NCBI GenBank assembly: GCA_035635555.1
Contig: DASQAT010000006.1
Coordinates: 1 to 64,000, forward strand
Direction: 5' to 3'
Source of the DNA: Candidatus Dormiibacterota bacterium
GTDB lineage: Bacteria; Acidobacteriota; Polarisedimenticolia; Gp22-AA2
Length of the DNA stretch: 64,000 nucleotides
Shown: in pieces, positions 1 through 8,930 of the stretch
Layout: every line of letters begins with the position of its first letter
How positions within the stretch are numbered: the first letter of the stretch is position 1
Notes under the pieces: generated by a model
The model's database searches: none
What the model saw: only the letters and a program-made list of their open reading frames with translations
Told to the model about the DNA's origin: nothing
Program-made: the position numbers and the translations under genes

Positions 1-314
1 GGACGACTGCGAGCACCGATCGGCTGCTGTCGTGCTCCAGCTTGGAGACGTGAGACCCGCGGAGACCCTGGATCTCCAGCATTCTCGTCTCGATGATCGT
101 CGAGAGACGGTCAGTGACGGCTCTGTCGATGGCTCGACCCCATTCGTATGTTGATATAGTGAGCCTGCCCGATCTACGCTTGGAAAGCATCCGTGGATTT
201 CGCCGTGACACGTACGTGGAGATGCTCGGCTCCGCGGTCATTCATCATCAAGGATGCCTCGCCTACCATCGCTCGCCGCGCGCCCTTTCCCCCAAGTCGG
301 TGATAATCAGCAAT
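1..314. other. Left-edge region without a confident gene
   Basis: No convincing complete gene lies here. On the minus strand a short open frame starts at an ATG at 82 and stays open for 27 codons to the window edge (it begins MLEIQGLRGSH), so it could be the first codons of a truncated gene, but it has no clear ribosome binding site and I do not recognise it. The + strand frame that continues into the following TPR gene is open through here, but its composition does not look coding and the signal peptide of that gene begins only at 315. Confidence 0.4.
302..307 (+). promoter_or_regulatory. Possible -10 element, leaderless start
   Basis: GATAAT lies 7 nt before the ATG at 315, the spacing expected if transcription begins at the start codon. 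No good -35 is visible and no Shine-Dalgarno sequence precedes the ATG. It is listed because the same geometry recurs at stronger promoters in this window. Confidence 0.3.
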
Positions 315-1274
315 ATGAGTCGAGAACCGGCGTGCTTCTCCCGGCTCCTGATCCTTGCCGGCGCGCTCAGCCTCGCCACATGCGCGGTCGCCGCCGGCCC
401 CGTCGGAGAAGACAGCCATCTCCAGGATGCGCTCGAGGTCGTCGACGGCGACCACGCTGATTTGTGTCCTGGCACGGCGAGCAGGGAGGAGTTCGAGGCC
501 ACGATGACCAGGCTGGCGGACGAGGTCCGTGGCGATCTGGGCCCAGATGCATCCGGATCTGTCTCGGTCGAGGCTCTGAACCGGAGGATCTTCGGCCCAG
601 CTGGTGTTCACGCTTCGACAGATCTGAAGAACCCCTGCAACCTCCTTCCCTCGCGTGTCCTCGAACGGAAGCAAGGCTATTGCGTCGGAATCGCGGCGCT
701 GTATCTGCTGATCGCCGAGCGGCTCGACCTGCCCATCTACGCGGTAGCCACACCGTCTCACGTCTTCCTGCGCCACGACGATGGGGTCACGCGCATCAAC
801 ATCGAGACTCTGCAGGGCGGCGTAAACATCCCTGACGAGCAGTACATCCGCGAACAGAAGATCCCCGAGGAGTCAATCCGCCGCGGCGTCTTCATGTGCA
901 ATCTGACGACGGACGAATTCCTGGCGCAGGTCCACAACAACCTCGGTGTCATATACTCGGAGCGGAAGAATTACGATGCGGCCGCCAGGGAGTACGACTC
1001 GGCACTCGACCTCGACCCGCATCTGCCGGCGGCTCTATACAACTGGGGTAATGATCTCCTGCGTGAGGGACAGTATCGCAGAGCTGTTTGGCGGTTCTCA
1101 AAGGCCCTTCGGCTATTCCCCACCGATGTCTGGGCTCTCAATAACCGGGGGCTGGCGTACTTGAAAATGGAGAAGAGGGAGAAGGCTCTGTGGGATTTCG
1201 AGGCTGCAATCAAGGTCGACCCGGGGTTCGAGCAGGCGAGACGAAATCTCGACGGGATCCGGCCTCTGCAGTAG
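315..1274 (+). CDS. Secreted transglutaminase-like (SirB1-type) TPR protein
   Basis: A 319-residue protein. I chose the ATG at 315 because it opens directly onto a signal peptide (MSREPACFSRLLILAGALSL), ending near residue 27 with an AVAA-type cleavage site; LATC could also be read as a weak lipobox. Residues about 80-190 resemble the SirB1/transglutaminase-like fold: 'LERKQGYCVGIAALYLLIAE' is the family signature, with Cys123 and His149 as candidate catalytic residues. Residues about 205-315 form three TPR units (NNLGVIY, LYNWGNDLL, NNRGLAYLK). The substrate is unknown; the family fold suggests a peptidase-like or scaffolding role in the envelope. The last 93 codons are duplicated as a fragment at 6182-6475. 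Confidence 0.8.
   Translation: MSREPACFSRLLILAGALSLATCAVAAGPVGEDSHLQDALEVVDGDHADLCPGTASREEFEATMTRLADEVRGDLGPDASGSVSVEALNRRIFGPAGVHASTDLKNPCNLLPSRVLERKQGYCVGIAALYLLIAERLDLPIYAVATPSHVFLRHDDGVTRINIETLQGGVNIPDEQYIREQKIPEESIRRGVFMCNLTTDEFLAQVHNNLGVIYSERKNYDAAAREYDSALDLDPHLPAALYNWGNDLLREGQYRRAVWRFSKALRLFPTDVWALNNRGLAYLKMEKREKALWDFEAAIKVDPGFEQARRNLDGIRPLQ
995..1274 (+). repeat. Duplicated TPR segment, copy 1
   Basis: This segment matches 6197-6475 at DNA and protein level. By eye about 56 of the last 79 residues are identical and long DNA words are shared, such as tacaactggggtaatgat and accgggggctggcgtac. The two copies have the same orientation and flank the large FG-GAP gene, which lies between them on the opposite strand. 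Confidence 0.85.
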
Positions 1275-1289
1275 GTTCGAAGAGTGTTG

Positions 1290-1307
1290 CGCTTGGCTCC
1301 CCAAGCG
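1290..1307 (+). terminator. Hairpin downstream of the TPR gene
   Basis: A perfect 7-bp stem (CGCTTGG / CCAAGCG) with a CTCC loop starts 15 nt after the TPR stop codon. There is no U-tract, so it may be a weak or factor-assisted terminator, or only an mRNA 3' end structure. Confidence 0.35.
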
Positions 1308-1369
1308 ACAGTCTCCTCGAAATCGGGGACCGGCGGGTTAACAGACGGAGAGCCGGGAGTATGCCCCCC

Positions 1370-4300
1370 TCACTTGCGCCTGATGGTTAACGAGGCAACA
1401 GAGGAAGCAACAGGCTCCCCCGGGCATCCGATATCGCAGGAGGAGGGCTCCGCCGGCCACGGGCTCGACTCCGTCCCCCACCCGCTCGCGCTCTGGCCTT
1501 CCCGGTACTGCACGAGGTAGAAAAAGGCGGACCCCAGCGCCGGAATCACTCCGCTCGGGCCTTCGGAGTAACTTGCGCCGGTCTGTCCGGAAGCCAGAAC
1601 GTGCACGGGCCCCAGCGAGATCTCTGCGTTTGACACGCTGACCTGGCTCAGGTCACCCTGGATCACGTCGTACATCTCGGCACCGTTGACCGCGTTCCAG
1701 TAAAGATGCGCCATGCCCGGAGTACCGTCACCCTCCAAGCTCACGATCACAGGTTCCGGACCGGTCCCCAAGTCATGCGGCACGGTCACGATCCCAAGCG
1801 CCGATGAGGTGTTTCCTGATGCATCACGCGCGACGTAGGTCAGCGTGTAGACCCGTCCCAGTCCGTCTCCCGAACGCTCGGCTCGCAGCAGCACGCTCGT
1901 GTCCGGCGTGCAGATCGAGGCGTCCTGGATGTCTCCCGTAGTATTCCCGTCACCATTCCCAGGGGCGTCCTCGGGCTCGCTGCTAGTTGCCGACGCGAGT
2001 ATGACGCCAGCCGCAGTATCGCATGCATCGGCCACCTGCCACGCCGCTTGGACCGGCACCATCCGGTGGTTCGGGGGCCACAGTAGTGTCACACTCAAGT
2101 CCAACGTCAGCCGCGGCGGTGTTGTGTCCTGGACTGTCACATTCGTTGTACATGTTGCCACGTTGCCGGATGCGTCCGTCGCCCTAAAGGTCACTGGCGT
2201 CACGCCGAGGGGGAAGATTCCTGAGGCGTCGCCCCCCTTGACCGAGCGGTTGTTGGTAACCGTCACCACAGGGCTGCATGCATCGCTGGCTGTAGCAGCA
2301 ACACTTGCTTGTGCCTCACCAGCCCTGGAGCATTCCGCGGTCGTCGGAGCCGAACAGACCAGGGCGGGAGGTATGTTGTCCCTCACGGTCACCGTCGTCT
2401 GTGCGGCATCTGTTGCACCCTTCGAGTCAGTCACCAAGAGGCCAATGAGGTATGTCCCGAGCGGTAGCGTAGTGTTCAGCACTCGACCGCCCCCCAGGAT
2501 GACTTCGCCCGCCTGACCTGGATTCTTAAGCCACTCGAACGACACAATGTCGTCGTTGGTTCCGGGAGTCGAATCCACGTCCGTCGATCCCGAAGCGTCC
2601 AGCGTCAGGGCGCCTCCCGCCAAACCACTGCACTCCACAGTCGCGACGGAAGTGACCATCGCGTGCGGTGGACTGTTCGGTCGCACGAATATCATCTTCG
2701 ACTCACCCTGGTACTCGAAGTTCTCCTCCGCAGTCACCGGCACGGTCGTCCCGTCGGTCACTGTCACTCTCAAACGATATGTTTCCCCTGACGCCAGGCC
2801 AGTGAGGTCCATCTGAGCCGGGAATCCGTGGTCGAACGGCAAATGCAGGATCGCAGGAGGCTGGGAGCGAAAGAGGACCAGTGTCGACAGGTCGAAGCTC
2901 AAGATGGTCAAATCCAAACCACCCTCGCTCTCACCGGGTCTGCGCAGACAGAAGGCGGCGGGCAGGACCACTTCAGTCAGCGACAAGACTGGATTGAAAG
3001 GAATCTGAGGACGCTCGCATGTGCCCAGGGCGATCAAATAATCCGGTGTGAAGCCGTGGCAGAACAGGATGCTGTCCAAATCGAACAGGAATGGGGCCCC
3101 GGCCGCCCCATTCGTAAACCCGATGCCTTCCCCGATCACACCGCCCGGTAGATATCCTTGGCTGCAGTCGCCGTTCGCGAGGCTGTCGGGAAGAGTGATG
3201 CCCTGCACGGCTGTACTGAAGATTTCCACGAGACCGCTCAGGGGATCGTTCTGCGGGTCAGTGACGCTCAACACGACCTCGATCTTGTCTACCGATTGCC
3301 GCAAGCCGTAAAGGGTTAAATCTGGCTGGCAGGCATCGCCCGAACCATCGTGGTTCGAGTCAGCTTGGTCCGGATTCGAGACGGCCGGGCAATTATCGAG
3401 GTCTCCACAGATACCGTCCTTGTCTGTGTCGTCCAGAGGATCGTGTGGGCAGGGGTCGCAGGCATCGCCGAGCCCATCGCTATCGGAATTCTCCTGGCTT
3501 GGGTTTGGCAAGCTTGGGCAATTGTCCACGCGACAGACGTTCGCCTGGAAACCTGGGTCTCCGAAACCATCGCGGTCGGTGTCGGTACAGGGATCGCAAG
3601 CATCTCCCCGTCCGTCACCATCCGCATCAGCCTGGGACGAGTTGGACACGTTCGGGCAGTTGTCAGGAGGGCAGATGTTTGCCCTGAAGCCTGGATTTCC
3701 GAATCCATCGCCGTCGGTGTCCGTGCAGGGATCGGTGGCGTCGGGTATCCCATCTCCATCCGCGTCGGGGAAGGGCCCCTGGTTGAGCAGCACGGACACG
3801 CCACCGAAATGCGCCGCCGCCAGGTCCGGTCTGGTGTCGCCGTCGAAATCGTTCACTGCAAGGGCGCCGGGAGCGTCCCCGACCAGTAGCCGGACCTCTG
3901 GAAGAAGACCATTGCCAGGGCTTCCCAAGAGTACCGATGCGTCTTCGGATCCATCATTCACAACAGCTAGATCATCGATGCGATCTCCATTGAAGTCTCC
4001 AACGGTCAGGCGAAAAGGACACCCGCCCACGACGGAAGTCACGGGCGGGCCGAACGAGCCGTCCCCGTCGCCGGCGAGGAGAGTCACCAGGCCGAAGATG
4101 TCGCCCAAGACGCACTTAGATGCTCCAATGAGGGCAAGGTCGTTTCCGCCGTCGCTGTTGAAGTCACCCACGGCCATCGCGCTTGGCACTCCATTGGGAG
4201 GTTTCAGTCGAGTCATGAGCTCAAAGCTTCCGTCACCCTTGCCAAAGAGGATGAATACCGTGGCCGCTACAGTTGGATCGGTGCCTGCAACGGCCAAATC

Positions 4301-6031
4301 CAGCTTCTTGTCGGCATTGAGGTAGCCAGCCACCACAAGTCGAGGGTGCAGAATGACACCGAGATTCACGGGCTGGGCAAAAGTCCCATCGCCATTCCCT
4401 GGGAACAGCAAGAGGCCGCCGGGCACATCGACAGACGGCTCGCCACCCGCACTCGCAACAACGAGATCTTCATCTCCGTCGCCGTCGAAGTCTCCAACCA
4501 CCACGGAAGATGGCACTTTCCCAGCGGATAGCTTCTGCTGAATCACGACCCCCCCGTTGCCATCTCCCAGGAGAATCCAGATGTCGCCCGCGATCCCCGC
4601 GGAGGCCAACCCTCTGTTCACGACAACGAGGTCAGGGTGTCCGTCTGTGTTGAAATCTCCGGCACGTATCGAGACGGGCCAAATGGCCAGCGGGATCGAG
4701 GACTGCTCGCTAAACGTTCCATCGCCCGCTCCCAAGAGGATCGAGAGAGAGCCCGCCGAGTCAACCGGGTCGCCAAGGCGTATGCCGGCGAGATCCGCGT
4801 TCCCGTCGCCATCAAAATCCCCGCTTACAATGTCGAAGAAACGACCACCGGGTGTGAACGGAACATTTGGTCCAAACGACCCGTTGCGTTTCCCCTCGAG
4901 AACGAGGACACGATCGGGAAGCCCTACGCCCGATATGACCATCAGATCTTGACGACCATCTCTGTCGAAGTCGCCGACTGCGAGATCCCATGCATAGTCC
5001 GCGTCCACCGTTGAACCCACAACAAACTTGCCCTGGCCCCCCCCGAGCAGAATCGAAACGTTTTCAGAAGTGATATCGGCAACGGCCAGATCTTCATTAC
5101 CGTCCTGGTTGAAGTCTCCCAGAGCGATCGATCCGCACCCTCCACCTCCCGTCGCGGAAATGAGGGGAGGATCAAATGTGCCGTCGCCGTGACCAAGAAG
5201 GACATTCGCTTCGCCGAGTGAATAACCTACCGTGACAAGATCCTGGATGGAGTCGCCATTGAGATCTCCGACTCTCAGGGAGGCCAGATTCGAACCAGCA
5301 GGGAAACGAATCTCTGTGGCGAATGTTCCGTCCCCCTTTCCGAGGAGGATCGACACGTCGTCCGAGCCCTGATTGGCAACCGCCAGATCGGCCGTCCCAT
5401 CTGAGTTGAAATCGGCAGAGGCAACTGAGCGGGGGGCAAATCCCACCGCGTAGGCGACGAGCGGTCTGAACATTCCATTACCCAGACCCAAGAAGACAGA
5501 GACATCGTTGGAGCCCCAGTCCGACACGGCCAAATCGAGATTTCCGTCACGGTTGAAGTCGGCGGCGGAGATCGAGAAAGGATCTCTGTGAGCATCCAAG
5601 CGGCTCCAGAACACGAATGACCCATCACCGTTACCAAGCAGGGCATAAAGTTGATTTGTGTCGCTGTCGGCACTTACGATGTCCAGGATGCCGTCGCCGT
5701 TGAAATCACCCACCGCCAACGCAACCGGACTGTGTCCGAGATCAATCCCCCAAGTGACGGCAAAGCTGCCATCGGTCTTTCCGAGAAACACGCCCACCCA
5801 GCCATTCGGAGGAAAGATAGGGTCGACGTTATTTTGGATCGAGGCTGTCACGGCGAAATCCTGAATTCCATCGTTGTTGAAGTCCGCCACAAGGATCGTG
5901 CCGGCGGATGGGCCGATTGGATAGACTTGATTTGGGAACAGAGGGCTTGCAATCCCAAGAGACATCGGGAGCACAACGACGGCCAGCGAGATGAGGATAA
6001 CTCTGGCAACGAGAGATTGTCGCGGTCTCAT
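1370..6031 (-). CDS. Giant secreted FG-GAP/TSP3/HYR repeat protein
   Basis: About 1553 residues if started at the ATG at 6031, which leads straight into a signal peptide (MRPRQSLVARVILISLAVVV); an earlier in-frame start at 6103 would add 24 poorly supported residues. I count 14 FG-GAP/VCBS repeats with Ca-binding DxNxDG motifs over roughly residues 30-770. They are followed by thrombospondin type 3-like repeats rich in D-D-G and paired Cys (about 775-900), a region I do not recognise, a PKD-like segment with 'LDASGSTDVD', one or two HYR-like modules ('TFRATDASGNVATC') and a C-terminal FN3-like domain. It is probably an extracellular calcium-stabilised adhesin or matrix protein. No C-terminal sorting signal is evident. 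Base composition is lower in GC than in most of the window. Confidence 0.8.
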   Translation of the reverse strand: MRPRQSLVARVILISLAVVVLPMSLGIASPLFPNQVYPIGPSAGTILVADFNNDGIQDFAVTASIQNNVDPIFPPNGWVGVFLGKTDGSFAVTWGIDLGHSPVALAVGDFNGDGILDIVSADSDTNQLYALLGNGDGSFVFWSRLDAHRDPFSISAADFNRDGNLDLAVSDWGSNDVSVFLGLGNGMFRPLVAYAVGFAPRSVASADFNSDGTADLAVANQGSDDVSILLGKGDGTFATEIRFPAGSNLASLRVGDLNGDSIQDLVTVGYSLGEANVLLGHGDGTFDPPLISATGGGGCGSIALGDFNQDGNEDLAVADITSENVSILLGGGQGKFVVGSTVDADYAWDLAVGDFDRDGRQDLMVISGVGLPDRVLVLEGKRNGSFGPNVPFTPGGRFFDIVSGDFDGDGNADLAGIRLGDPVDSAGSLSILLGAGDGTFSEQSSIPLAIWPVSIRAGDFNTDGHPDLVVVNRGLASAGIAGDIWILLGDGNGGVVIQQKLSAGKVPSSVVVGDFDGDGDEDLVVASAGGEPSVDVPGGLLLFPGNGDGTFAQPVNLGVILHPRLVVAGYLNADKKLDLAVAGTDPTVAATVFILFGKGDGSFELMTRLKPPNGVPSAMAVGDFNSDGGNDLALIGASKCVLGDIFGLVTLLAGDGDGSFGPPVTSVVGGCPFRLTVGDFNGDRIDDLAVVNDGSEDASVLLGSPGNGLLPEVRLLVGDAPGALAVNDFDGDTRPDLAAAHFGGVSVLLNQGPFPDADGDGIPDATDPCTDTDGDGFGNPGFRANICPPDNCPNVSNSSQADADGDGRGDACDPCTDTDRDGFGDPGFQANVCRVDNCPSLPNPSQENSDSDGLGDACDPCPHDPLDDTDKDGICGDLDNCPAVSNPDQADSNHDGSGDACQPDLTLYGLRQSVDKIEVVLSVTDPQNDPLSGLVEIFSTAVQGITLPDSLANGDCSQGYLPGGVIGEGIGFTNGAAGAPFLFDLDSILFCHGFTPDYLIALGTCERPQIPFNPVLSLTEVVLPAAFCLRRPGESEGGLDLTILSFDLSTLVLFRSQPPAILHLPFDHGFPAQMDLTGLASGETYRLRVTVTDGTTVPVTAEENFEYQGESKMIFVRPNSPPHAMVTSVATVECSGLAGGALTLDASGSTDVDSTPGTNDDIVSFEWLKNPGQAGEVILGGGRVLNTTLPLGTYLIGLLVTDSKGATDAAQTTVTVRDNIPPALVCSAPTTAECSRAGEAQASVAATASDACSPVVTVTNNRSVKGGDASGIFPLGVTPVTFRATDASGNVATCTTNVTVQDTTPPRLTLDLSVTLLWPPNHRMVPVQAAWQVADACDTAAGVILASATSSEPEDAPGNGDGNTTGDIQDASICTPDTSVLLRAERSGDGLGRVYTLTYVARDASGNTSSALGIVTVPHDLGTGPEPVIVSLEGDGTPGMAHLYWNAVNGAEMYDVIQGDLSQVSVSNAEISLGPVHVLASGQTGASYSEGPSGVIPALGSAFFYLVQYREGQSASGWGTESSPWPAEPSSCDIGCPGEPVASSVASLTIRRK

Positions 6032-6052
6032 GAGATTCCTGGCGTCTGGTAA

Positions 6053-6058
6053 ATCATA
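6053..6058 (-). promoter_or_regulatory. Possible -10 for the FG-GAP gene
   Basis: On the minus strand TATGAT lies 21 nt upstream of the ATG at 6031, and AGGA sits 6 nt before that ATG as a ribosome binding site. The surroundings are clearly AT-rich compared with the rest of the window. No good -35 is seen at 17 nt. Confidence 0.3.
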
Positions 6059-6181
6059 AACTATCATGTTTTCCAATCTCTTGGGGAGCCCACATCCCGT
6101 CACGTCCGTGAATCGCCACGCCGCAAGCCGGGTGGACGCGCATCAGAGAGCCAATGCCAACTGCTTTTCCGCCTCTTCTAG

Positions 6182-6475
6182 CCGCTTCACAGCAACGACT
6201 CGGCGCTTGATCTGGACCCGCGGCTGCCAGCGGCTTTGTACAACTGGGGTAATGATCTTCTACGTCAGGGCGCGTATCGAAGGGCCATGCGTCGCTTCTC
6301 GGAGTCCCTGCGGCTATATCCGACCGACGTATGGGCGCTTAACAACCGGGGGCTGGCGTACATGAAGCTCGGCAAGAGCGAGAAGGCGCGGAGGGACTTC
6401 GAGGCGGCGCTCAGTATCGATCCAGCGTTCGAGCAAGCGAGGCGAAATCTCAAAGGGATTCCGTCAGCGCGATAG
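6182..6475 (+). pseudogene. Truncated second copy of the TPR protein C-terminus
   Basis: The frame opens right after an in-frame TAG at 6179-6181 and has no ATG; the homology begins near 6197 and runs to a stop at 6473-6475. It encodes the last two TPR units of the protein at 315-1274 ('LYNWGNDLLR', 'ALNNRGLAY', 'FEQARRNL'), with about 70 percent identity over the shared 79 residues. The N-terminal signal peptide and transglutaminase-like half are absent. It could in principle be translated from a TTG at 6236 as a small TPR peptide, but it reads best as a gene remnant. Confidence 0.75.
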
Positions 6476-6503
6476 GCTCCGAAAAAACGCGAAGGCCACC
6501 GCC

Positions 6504-8816
6504 TCAGTGGCGGAACCAGTTCAGGAGGCGCGTCGCCCACGAGTCGAATCCGCCCTGGTGCTGGTCGCACTCGGGGGGGACGGTGCCGTCGATGAAGATC
6601 TCGGTCTTGGTGTCGGGGCAGCGGCCGGCGGCGCGCAGACCGGTGGTCGGATCGATCTCCTCCTCGACGATCCCCGGCGGCATCTCCCAGCGCCGCCCCT
6701 TGTCGATACCGGCCCGCTTGGCGATCTGGGCCCAGATCGGCAGGGCCAGGGTCGAGCCGCCCAGGCGCAGGGGGCGGTTGTTGTCGAACCCCACCCAGGC
6801 CACCCCGAGATAATCGGGCGTGAATCCGACGAACCAGGCGTCGCGCCCGTCGTCTGTGGTCCCGGTCTTGCCCGCGAACTCGCCGTCGACGCCGTACGAC
6901 CAGATGGCGGCGCCGGTGCCGTAGCGCACGACGTCCTTCATCAGATCGAGCGTCAGGTAGGAGGCCTGCGCGGAGGCCGCCTCCCGCGAGGGGTGGGGCG
7001 TCGGCTCGACGACCTTGCCGTTGTCGTCGACCACGGCCACGATAGCGCGCGGCCAGGCGTGCGTCCCCAGGTTGGCGAGCGTCGTGTAGGCCGAGGCGAT
7101 CTCCAGGGGAACGACCTCGAACGTGCCGAGCGCTATCGAGGGGACGGGCTGCAGTGGACTGTCGATGCCGCAGCGACGCGCCATCCGCACCACGTCCTTG
7201 AGACCGATCGTCGCCGCGGCGCGGATGGTCGGCACGTTCAGGGACAGCGCCAGCGCCTGGCGCGCGCTCACCGGGCCCCTGTACTCCTGATCGAAGTTCT
7301 GCGGCGACCAGGGATGGCCGGCGACTTCCATCTCGAGGGGCGAGTCGTCCAGGACGGTCGCGGCCGTGAACAGGGGGCTGTGCTCGTCCTGCGCCTTCTG
7401 GAAGCCGGCCAGGTAGACGAACGGCTTGAAGGCCGAGCCGGGCTGGCGGTGCGCCTGGGTGACCCGGTTGAACTGGCTGCGCGCGTAAGACCGGCCGCCG
7501 ATCATCGCGAGGATCGATCCGTCTTCGGGACGAAGCGCCACGAACGCCCCCTGGATCTCGCCCCCCGGCAGCGGGCGCAGCTGGGTGTAGGCGCGCTCGT
7601 ACTGCTTGAGGCCGGCCTCGACCGCCTGGTCGGCGCGCGCCTGCAGGAGCGGGTCGAGGGTGGTGAAGACTCTGATCCCGAGACGCGACGCCGGATCGCG
7701 CAGCCCCTCCTCCTGCAATAGCTGGGCGACGTAATCGATGAAGTAGGGCGCCTGCCGGGCGTCGGCCGGCGGCTCAGGGCGCAGGTTCAGCGGAGCCTCG
7801 CGCGCCTCTTCGAGCTGCTTCTCGTTGATGAATCCTTCCTCGTGCATCAGACGCAGGACCAGGTCGCGCCGGTCGCGCGCCTCGTGCGCGTGCCGGTAGG
7901 GATGGTACCGGCCGGGCGACTGGATCAGCCCTGCGAGGAGCGCCGCTTCCGGCAGGTCGAGGTAGCGCGCGTCCTTGCCGAGGTAGTGGCGCGAGGCCGC
8001 GCCGATGCCGATGATCGAGGTCGGTCCGCGCTGCGCCAGGTAGATCTGGTTCAAATAGCGCTCCAGGATTTCATTCTTGCTGTGCAGGGCCTCGAGGCTC
8101 AGGGCCGCCATGCTCTCCCACAGCTTGCGCGCCAGGGTCCTCTCGCCGACCGGGTAGAGGTTCTTGGCCAGCTGCTGGGTGATGGTGCTCCCCCCCTGCA
8201 CGACTTCGCCGCTCTTGACGTTGGCGAAGAGCGCGCGCAGGATGCCCCGCGGGTCGATGCCGGAGTGACTGTAGAAGCGGCGGTCCTCCACGGCGACGAC
8301 GGCGTCGAGGAGCGGCTTCGGCAGGTCGTCGATCGACACCGCGAGCCTTTCCTCCAGAACGTTGCCCGAGAGCGTTCCGAGCGGCTCGGGCTCGAGCAGG
8401 GCGCGCTCCTGATCCTCCCCGGTCGACAGGTTCTCGATCCGTCCCACGCGGCCGAATCCCAGCTTCACTTTCAGGAGCGCCGCCTCGACCTTTCCGGAGG
8501 GGTAGTCGAAGGCGTTCAGGAAGATCTCCAGCGCCCGGAAGCGGACGGAGTACTCGCCCGGTGTGGACGGATGGCCATCTATTTTGCGGTACCCGAGACG
8601 GGAGAGCCTCTCCTGCAGGTCGTCACGCGCCACGGCCACGCCGTCGGCGAGGACGAACGGCGCGGAGAAGACGCGGGCGGGGGCCGCCGCCTCGAGATGC
8701 GCGAAGCGCCAGTTGGCGTCGATGCAGGCGAGAGTCAGGAGACCGGCGAGGACGAGGGCGACCGCGAGTCCCGCCCTCAACAGCAGGCGGACCGGGTCGA
8801 AACGCCACTTAACCAT
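6504..8816 (-). CDS. mrcB: Bifunctional penicillin-binding protein 1B-like
   Basis: A 770-residue class A PBP that polymerises and cross-links peptidoglycan at the inner membrane. The ATG at 8816 gives a short cytoplasmic tail and one membrane anchor (about residues 12-32). A UB2H-like segment follows (about 50-130), as in PBP1B. The GT51 transglycosylase domain has 'EDRRFYSHSGID' (catalytic Glu177) and 'GGSTITQQLAKN'. The transpeptidase domain has Ser461 in GSAFKP, SLN, and KTGTTDD. Length matches the family. No lipoprotein activator gene is adjacent. It stands alone, divergent from the peptidase pair that starts at 8931. Confidence 0.93.
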   Translation of the reverse strand: MVKWRFDPVRLLLRAGLAVALVLAGLLTLACIDANWRFAHLEAAAPARVFSAPFVLADGVAVARDDLQERLSRLGYRKIDGHPSTPGEYSVRFRALEIFLNAFDYPSGKVEAALLKVKLGFGRVGRIENLSTGEDQERALLEPEPLGTLSGNVLEERLAVSIDDLPKPLLDAVVAVEDRRFYSHSGIDPRGILRALFANVKSGEVVQGGSTITQQLAKNLYPVGERTLARKLWESMAALSLEALHSKNEILERYLNQIYLAQRGPTSIIGIGAASRHYLGKDARYLDLPEAALLAGLIQSPGRYHPYRHAHEARDRRDLVLRLMHEEGFINEKQLEEAREAPLNLRPEPPADARQAPYFIDYVAQLLQEEGLRDPASRLGIRVFTTLDPLLQARADQAVEAGLKQYERAYTQLRPLPGGEIQGAFVALRPEDGSILAMIGGRSYARSQFNRVTQAHRQPGSAFKPFVYLAGFQKAQDEHSPLFTAATVLDDSPLEMEVAGHPWSPQNFDQEYRGPVSARQALALSLNVPTIRAAATIGLKDVVRMARRCGIDSPLQPVPSIALGTFEVVPLEIASAYTTLANLGTHAWPRAIVAVVDDNGKVVEPTPHPSREAASAQASYLTLDLMKDVVRYGTGAAIWSYGVDGEFAGKTGTTDDGRDAWFVGFTPDYLGVAWVGFDNNRPLRLGGSTLALPIWAQIAKRAGIDKGRRWEMPPGIVEEEIDPTTGLRAAGRCPDTKTEIFIDGTVPPECDQHQGGFDSWATRLLNWFRH

Positions 8817-8860
8817 CAGATTCCCTCCGGGCCGTTCCACCTGGACGGGATGGGCAACTG

Positions 8861-8872
8861 GGAGCAGGCTCC
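8861..8872. promoter_or_regulatory. Inverted repeat in the mrcB/M42 divergent spacer
   Basis: GGAGC-AG-GCTCC is a 5-bp perfect inverted repeat in the 114-bp gap between the two divergent starts. It could be an operator or a small hairpin; nothing identifies a regulator. Confidence 0.25.
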
Positions 8873-8930
8873 TAGGGTACCATGTCGCGCCCGCGGAGAT
8901 ATGATCGTGCGGGTTTCGGAGGAGACGACA

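Noticed and set aside
3316-5900. Tandem DNA repeats suggesting a CRISPR or satellite array
   Set aside because: The periodicity comes from protein-level FG-GAP and TSP3 repeats with diverged DNA; no constant repeat/spacer pattern.
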